From contig CATWCP010000032.1 of NCBI GenBank assembly GCA_958349325.1, forward strand, positions 1 through 11,119: DNA of 11,119 nucleotides. Direction: 5' to 3'. Shown piece by piece: positions 6,808 to 11,119 of this stretch. Below the pieces are notes generated by a model. It was not told the origin of the DNA. It did not search any database and saw nothing but the letters and a program-made list of their open reading frames with translations. Source of the stretch: an uncultured Collinsella sp. (GTDB lineage Bacteria > Actinomycetota > Coriobacteriia > Coriobacteriales > Coriobacteriaceae). A program made the translations under genes and the position numbers. Every line of letters starts with the position of its first letter. Position 1 is the first letter of the stretch.

Positions 6808-7770
6808 TCACGATTTTCTCAAGATGTTCGTAATCCAGAGCAAAAGCGCGGTCTCAGAATCGGCCGAACCCTTGAGCGCGAGCTCCACATCGACCGCTCC
6901 CTCGAGCGCTGCGACGAGCTCTGCCATCGAAAAGCGGCGAGCCCAGGTCAGGTGATTCTTGACCTGCCAGGACTGGAGCTTGAGCGTTGCGGCCAGCTCA
7001 CGACCCTGTCCGCGCGCATCGAGCGCCTTGGCAACGATAAGCTCGCGAATACGGCCGCACAGCAATGTGTAAGTCCACACGTAGCTCTTGGCGGGCAGTA
7101 GATTGAAGAGCTCGAGCGAGCGGCGCATGTCACGGGCCGAGACCGCATTGAGAAAGTCCCAGGGCTGAACCTCGGCCGTACGTACAATCCAGCGCTCAAC
7201 GTCGGCAAGCTCAATCTGGGGCGCCTCGACCATCTGGGCAAGCTTAGCCAAATCGTTATCGAGCATGCGAGTGTTTTCACCCGAACGCGAGACGAGTTCC
7301 TCGGCGGCCGCCGTCGAGATCGACTTGCCATGCTGCGTCGCCATCTGCTGAACGCGGCGCGGTAGCTCCCAGCGCTTGGTGCCGGAGCAATCGATCACGG
7401 CCTTCTTGTCGATCTTGGCGATCGCCTTATACAGGCGCGTGTTCTTGGCAAGCGAGTCGGCGATGATGAGGCAGACCGTTGTGGGGCTGGGACTTGCGAG
7501 GTACTCGACGAGCGGCTCCGAGACAGCCTTAGCGAGCTTTGAGCAGCCATCAAGGATTACCAGGCGAAACTCGCTGCCCATCGGAAAGGTGTTAAGCGAT
7601 CCGATAATGGACTCGATATCGGGGTCCTTAGTCATGTCGCGCTCGTCGAGGTTAAACTCGACCATACCCGACTTTTCCAGACGCGCTTTCATACGCGAGA
7701 CGGCGTGATCGCGCTTGACTCCGTCGGTACCGACGATCAGATATGCCGGCAGCAGACCGATTTCGGACAT
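6808..7770 (-). CDS. holA: DNA polymerase III subunit delta (clamp-loader)
   Basis: This 320-residue clamp-loader subunit opens the sliding clamp for the replicative polymerase. The N-terminal AAA+-like domain starts YLIVGTDGVKRDHAV at about 10-24 and, as in the family, lacks a working Walker A motif. A middle part with RLVILDGCSKL (69-79) and LIIADSLAKN (101-110), then helical domains with the late segment KNHLTWARRFS (271-281), fit delta proteins of Gram-positives. The ATG at 7770 is preceded by a purine-rich GGGAGGGGAG Shine-Dalgarno (7784-7775). Longer in-frame starts (up to 7833) have no such site. It lies 78 nt after comEC, a common arrangement, and has its own candidate promoter. It is essential in well-studied bacteria and looks intact. 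Confidence 0.93.
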   Translation of the reverse strand: MSEIGLLPAYLIVGTDGVKRDHAVSRMKARLEKSGMVEFNLDERDMTKDPDIESIIGSLNTFPMGSEFRLVILDGCSKLAKAVSEPLVEYLASPSPTTVCLIIADSLAKNTRLYKAIAKIDKKAVIDCSGTKRWELPRRVQQMATQHGKSISTAAAEELVSRSGENTRMLDNDLAKLAQMVEAPQIELADVERWIVRTAEVQPWDFLNAVSARDMRRSLELFNLLPAKSYVWTYTLLCGRIRELIVAKALDARGQGRELAATLKLQSWQVKNHLTWARRFSMAELVAALEGAVDVELALKGSADSETALLLWITNILRKS

Positions 7771-7810
7771 TGCGCTCCCCTCCCGCAGGCCTTCGTATTC
7801 GTTCCGTGCC

Positions 7811-7840
7811 ATTCTAGCCCAGGGGCCCACCACACGCCAA
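7811..7840 (-). promoter_or_regulatory. Candidate promoter for holA
   Basis: On the minus strand TTGGCG (7840-7835, four of six consensus bases) is separated by 18 nt from TAGAAT (7816-7811, five of six). Transcription would start near 7804, about 33 nt before the holA ATG. It would allow holA to be expressed independently of the competence genes upstream, which makes biological sense for an essential gene. It is a pattern match only. Confidence 0.38.
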
Positions 7841-7848
7841 CGACGTCG

Positions 7849-10152
7849 TCACGGTCGCTGGCATCGCATCGCAAAGCCATTCTCAGTCGGCGTGACGGTA
7901 ATGTCGCCGTGTTCGATGGTGCACGCGAACACGCCACCCGCTTCCTTCACGGCATCGATGCAGGCATCGGACGGATGACCGTATCGATTCCCCTCGCCCG
8001 CGCTCGCGAGGGAAAGCTCGGGTCTCAGAATCTCCAGCAGCGCGGCATCGACCGAAACCTTGGAGCCGTGATGCCCGAGTTTAAGGACATCGATATCCCC
8101 CACCTCCTGCACGAATTCCCGTTCTTGGTCGAGCTCGGCATCACCGGTGAGGAGCATGCGCAGGCCCTTGTCTTCCTGAACATAAGAGAGCAGCAGGACA
8201 AGCGAGTCCTCATTGCCCTCGCCATCCACGGACTCGAATGGCCACATCACGCGGGCGCAAAATGAGCCGATGTCGACCGTATCCCCATGGCGCACCTGCC
8301 GATACTCCACGCCAGGTCGGTTCAATACCTCGGCAGGAGCATCCTCCAGCGCATCTGCCGCCACGGCAATCGTTCCGACCGAAAACTGTTCGAGCACGGC
8401 AGGCAGACCACCCCAGTAATCCTCATCCCAATGCGTCACAAAGACGGCATCGATATGGTGCACGTTATTGCGAACCAACGCCGCTACCACGCGCTCGTCG
8501 AGCCCGCAGTCGACGAGTGCTACCGCGCCGCCCTGGCGGATAAGAATCGCATCCGCCTGGCCCACATCGAGCACCGTCACCGAAGGCGGAGCGAATCGAT
8601 CCCAGTAGACGTACGGAATCGCAGCCAAGAGCACCAGGCATGCAAGCCCCACCGCCATAGGACGTGCACGGGGACGCGGCCACCAGACCAGCAGAACCGC
8701 CAGCAAACACGGCACTAGGTAAATCCACATGCTATCGGGCGGCACACTCACGGATGCACCTGGCACGGCGGCAAACAGCTGCTCGAAGAACAGTGCGCAA
8801 CGGGCGGCAACCATGGGCACAATGAGCGCCCAAATCCGCAATTGTGCCACGAGCGAATAGGGAACCAGTACGATCGACACAGCGAGCAGTACGCTCACCA
8901 CCGGACCGATGACCGCATTTGCCAGCGGAGCAATGAGCGAGAACGTACCGAAGGCAGGAATGGTAATGGGGAGCGTCGCCAACTGCGAGCACAGCGTGAC
9001 GGAAAGCATGCTGGCAACGCCCGACGGCACACCCAACTCACCCAAAGCGTAGGTCGCATAGGGGCAAAAGCACAGAATGGCTAAGACGCTGGCACATGAA
9101 AGCTGAAAGCCCATCTCGAACAGCACCGTCGGCCGCAGTAGCACAAAGATGGACATGGTTACGAAGAGCGCCGATGCGCCGTGCCGGCGACGCCCTGCGC
9201 CGTTTACGACAAGCGTCGCGAACACCATGCAGCACGCGCGCACGGCCGAGGGAGACGCGCCCGTAAAGGCAGCGTAGCCCACAAGCGTTATCGCCAATAT
9301 CGCCCGCCGAAGACCACGTGAACACCGAGTCTTTTGCAATACGCCCTCAATTACAAACCCCACGATAGCCAAATGGCTGCCCGAGACGGCGATAAGATGC
9401 GCCGTACCCGTCACCGAAAACCAGTCGCCCGCCTGCTGGGCGCGCAGCTCGGCCGAACGACCGCAAACGACACCGGCTATGAGCGCACGCGCCGGGTCGG
9501 TCGCAGGCGCAATGGACGCAAGCAGCTCATTTCGCAGCCGAAGCAGCGGCCCCGGAGAGCCCTCATCGACCGACAAAATCCGAACGGCTTTAACCTTGCG
9601 CACCTCGCCTCGGAGCGCTCGCGATCGTCCATACGCATCGTTCTCAAAACGTGAAACGCGACCGATAACACGCACGTGCGCCCCAAACTTGAGCTCGCGG
9701 TCACACGTTAGGCGAACCGTTGCCAAGCTCTTACCGTCCGCGCGTGCCTCGCAGGTATAGGAATACACGTCGTCGTTTATGGATGGATCGCCCTGCACGA
9801 CAAACTCGAGGCCGCTTGCCGCTCGACCGTCGAGCGCCTTCGAGGCGCTGAGCGCACCCACAGCCCACCACGCCGAGACGACCGCTCCCGCCACGAGACC
9901 GACGGACGCGGCATACAGCCACCGCTTCAAAGGGGCAAGCCGCGCACAAGATTGAGCCAGCACAACGAATACCGCCGCCGCAAATGGAATGGCCCATAGC
10001 AGCCCGACCGCCGGCGTCCGCTCTCTCAGCAGCGCATCTGCGGCCACGTTGAGCACCAAGGCGCAGCTCACGCACATGCCGACACACAGGGTCATCGTCC
10101 ATGGCATCAGGGGCCGCGGAGGCATCACATGTTCGCGCTCGGTCGCACTCAT
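7849..10152 (-). CDS. comEC: ComEC/Rec2 DNA-uptake channel protein
   Basis: This 767-residue polytopic membrane protein imports single-stranded DNA during natural transformation. N-terminal membrane helices (about 18-100) are followed by an OB-like DUF4131 segment (about 113-195). The competence domain holds the signature HLIAVSGSH at 252-260, PSAVRA at 301-306 and many membrane helices to about 515. The C-terminal metallo-beta-lactamase-like domain (about 524-767) has DVGQADAILI, THWDEDYWGG (573-582), LLTGDAE (667-673), KLGHHGS (691-697) and NRYGHP. In the metal motif HxDxDH the final histidine is a tyrosine (Y579), which may change metal binding. The start at 10152 overlaps the comEA stop as ATGA; no clear Shine-Dalgarno is seen, so translation is probably coupled. 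In-frame ATGs at 10164 and further downstream are alternatives. Length is normal for the family (about 700-800). Confidence 0.95.
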   Translation of the reverse strand: MSATEREHVMPPRPLMPWTMTLCVGMCVSCALVLNVAADALLRERTPAVGLLWAIPFAAAVFVVLAQSCARLAPLKRWLYAASVGLVAGAVVSAWWAVGALSASKALDGRAASGLEFVVQGDPSINDDVYSYTCEARADGKSLATVRLTCDRELKFGAHVRVIGRVSRFENDAYGRSRALRGEVRKVKAVRILSVDEGSPGPLLRLRNELLASIAPATDPARALIAGVVCGRSAELRAQQAGDWFSVTGTAHLIAVSGSHLAIVGFVIEGVLQKTRCSRGLRRAILAITLVGYAAFTGASPSAVRACCMVFATLVVNGAGRRRHGASALFVTMSIFVLLRPTVLFEMGFQLSCASVLAILCFCPYATYALGELGVPSGVASMLSVTLCSQLATLPITIPAFGTFSLIAPLANAVIGPVVSVLLAVSIVLVPYSLVAQLRIWALIVPMVAARCALFFEQLFAAVPGASVSVPPDSMWIYLVPCLLAVLLVWWPRPRARPMAVGLACLVLLAAIPYVYWDRFAPPSVTVLDVGQADAILIRQGGAVALVDCGLDERVVAALVRNNVHHIDAVFVTHWDEDYWGGLPAVLEQFSVGTIAVAADALEDAPAEVLNRPGVEYRQVRHGDTVDIGSFCARVMWPFESVDGEGNEDSLVLLLSYVQEDKGLRMLLTGDAELDQEREFVQEVGDIDVLKLGHHGSKVSVDAALLEILRPELSLASAGEGNRYGHPSDACIDAVKEAGGVFACTIEHGDITVTPTENGFAMRCQRP

Positions 10153-10862
10153 ACGCAGATGCAATCTTTGATTTTGGCAAGCTTCTTCTCGCCGATTCCC
10201 GATACACGCATCAGATCGTCAACCGAGGCAAAAGCACCGTTCTTTGTCCGCTCATCGATGATCGACTGTGCCATGGAGGGACCGATACCCGAGAGCGTCT
10301 GCAGCTCTGCCGCACTTGCCGTATTGATGTTTACCAGTCCTGTTGCGCCACTCACGCCCGATGATGCGGAAGTCCCACCATCAACACCGGCTTCCGCAAT
10401 GGGCGCCTGCTGCTCCCCTACCGTTGGAACGTGAATCTTCTGCCCATCGACGACCTTAGATGCCCGATTAAGCCCCGTAACGTCTGCCTCGGGCGCCAGC
10501 CCGCCGGCGGCATCGATCGCCTGAGCCACCCGGGCGCCGTCCTTGAGGCGATATACACCGGGCGACACAACGGCGCCATCGACATCGACATAGACCTCTG
10601 CGGCAGCAGAAGCCTTAGACGAAGAGCCTTCGGATGTCTTTCCGCTCGAGGCATCGCCGGATCCCGGCTCCACCAACGAGCCTGAACCGTCAGTGCGCTC
10701 AAACGACACGCCGCCGGCATCGCCGCCAAGGTTCGCCATCGCCAAGCCGCTCGCCATCGCCATGACGACCAGTATCGCCATCACCACTGCCTTATGACCG
10801 AGCAGCTTGCCCGCCCAGCGGTCCATCTTTTTGACCCGTTCGTGTTGCTCGCGCTGCGCCAT
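10149..10862 (-). CDS. comEA: ComEA competence DNA-binding protein (SLBB plus helix-hairpin-helix)
   Basis: This 237-residue membrane-anchored DNA receptor pulls double-stranded DNA toward the ComEC channel. After a basic cytosolic tail (1-24, KKMDRWAGKLLGHK) a single membrane helix runs about 25-45. A Ser/Gly-rich extracellular linker (about 46-88) precedes an SLBB domain (about 90-147, with VDGAVVSPGVYRL). A second linker leads to tandem helix-hairpin-helix motifs (176-237) with the family signatures VNINTASAAEL, SGIGPSMAQSII and VSGIGEKKLAKI. The start is ATG at 10862, 8 nt after GGAGG. Its stop overlaps the comEC start by 4 nt. Together they form the uptake pair; pilus genes and comFA would be elsewhere. 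Confidence 0.95.
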   Translation of the reverse strand: MAQREQHERVKKMDRWAGKLLGHKAVVMAILVVMAMASGLAMANLGGDAGGVSFERTDGSGSLVEPGSGDASSGKTSEGSSSKASAAAEVYVDVDGAVVSPGVYRLKDGARVAQAIDAAGGLAPEADVTGLNRASKVVDGQKIHVPTVGEQQAPIAEAGVDGGTSASSGVSGATGLVNINTASAAELQTLSGIGPSMAQSIIDERTKNGAFASVDDLMRVSGIGEKKLAKIKDCICV

Positions 10863-10935
10863 AGCAAACACCTCCCAACACCATCGTGTCAGGAAACGAG
10901 CACCGCAGCCTCCGCACGCCCACACCGTTTTTCGC

Positions 10936-10959
10936 GGTCAAACCAAAATCTGACCAAAA
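10936..10959 (-). promoter_or_regulatory. TTTTGGT tandem repeat and GGTCA/TGACC inverted repeat upstream of comEA
   Basis: On the minus strand TTTTGGT occurs at 10959-10953 and 10948-10942, an 11-bp period or about one helical turn. In the same stretch GGTCA (10955-10951) and TGACC (10940-10936) form an inverted repeat with a 10-nt spacer. The element is about 75-100 nt before the comEA start, a plausible site for a competence regulator. A clear -10 was not found in the 10863-11036 leader, so promoter placement is open. Confidence 0.3.
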
Positions 10960-11029
10960 CCTTGCGAGAAAATGTCCATTTATTCAGGCACACGTCGACA
11001 AATGAACAATTTGGAAACAAACGCGCAGA

Positions 11030-11066
11030 TAAATAAAGGCCGACGATACAAATACATCGTCGGCCT
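11030..11066 (-). terminator. Intrinsic terminator upstream of comEA, ending the right-edge gene
   Basis: A perfect 11-bp stem (11037-11047 with 11056-11066) has an 8-nt loop. On the minus strand it is followed by TTTATTT (11036-11030). It starts 10 nt after the TAA at 11079-11077. It separates the comEA-comEC transcript from the gene to the right, so comEA should have its own promoter in 10863-11030. Confidence 0.85.
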
Positions 11067-11076
11067 ATGCACAAAT

Positions 11077-11119
11077 TTACTCGTGATCTTGGTAAATCTC
11101 ACGCGGAGCAAGCTCCGAA
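11077..11119 (-). CDS. C-terminal end of an unidentified gene (cut by window edge)
   Basis: The minus-strand frame reads ELAPREIYQDHE and stops with TAA at 11079-11077, 10 nt before a strong minus-strand terminator. The terminator supports this being a real gene end. Thirteen codons are too few to name a family. A plus-strand ATG at 11067 is also open to the edge, but it lacks a Shine-Dalgarno and sits against the hairpin, so it is less likely. Confidence 0.42.
   Translation of the reverse strand, partial: SELAPREIYQDHE

Noticed and set aside
10919..10941. TTGACC (minus strand 10941-10936) as the -35 of a comEA promoter
   Set aside because: The hexamer is close to consensus, but the 15-19 nt downstream are GC-rich with no -10-like sequence.

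Overview
The window (about 60 % G+C by eye) is a dense bacterial core-gene block. Every supported gene lies on the minus strand, so the genes run from right to left. Protein motifs, the gene order and frequent GTG starts fit a high-GC Gram-positive, most likely Coriobacteriia and probably Collinsella-like. That placement is recognition from the sequences, not a search result.

In transcription order the layout is: (i) the last 13 codons of an unidentified gene (stop at 11077-11079) followed by a perfect 11-bp terminator hairpin; (ii) a roughly 175-nt A/T-richer leader with a pair of TTTTGGT repeats; (iii) the DNA-uptake genes comEA and comEC, coupled by an ATGA overlap; (iv) holA, the DNA polymerase III delta subunit, with its own candidate promoter; (v) rpsT, ribosomal protein S20, with an extended -10 promoter, a structured leader and a strong intrinsic terminator; (vi) lepA, dus and hemW, packed with 4-nt and 2-nt gaps; (vii) a J-domain protein whose C-terminus is membrane-spanning; and (viii) a conventional type I dnaJ running off the left edge.

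Functionally the block combines transformation machinery at the membrane (ComEA binds DNA, ComEC forms the channel), clamp loading for replication (HolA), translation (S20, LepA, dihydrouridine synthase), heme or radical-SAM chemistry (HemW), and protein folding (two J-proteins). The order holA-rpsT-lepA-hemW-(hrcA)-dnaJ is a familiar Gram-positive neighbourhood. Here hrcA is absent and a membrane-anchored J-protein sits in its place.

The most unusual item is that J-protein (1055-2158). It has a J-domain, a G/F-rich linker and four CXXCXGXG zinc motifs like DnaJ, but most of the substrate-binding C-terminal region is replaced by about three predicted transmembrane helices. Other points of interest are a tyrosine replacing a metal-ligand histidine in the ComEC metallo-beta-lactamase motif, a palindrome in front of the membrane J-protein, repeats in front of comEA, and a hairpin plus U-tract in the rpsT leader. 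No tRNA, rRNA, CRISPR array, insertion sequence or other mobile element was seen. No gene-free stretch exceeds 300 bases; the longest is about 214 nt, between comEA and the right-edge gene end.
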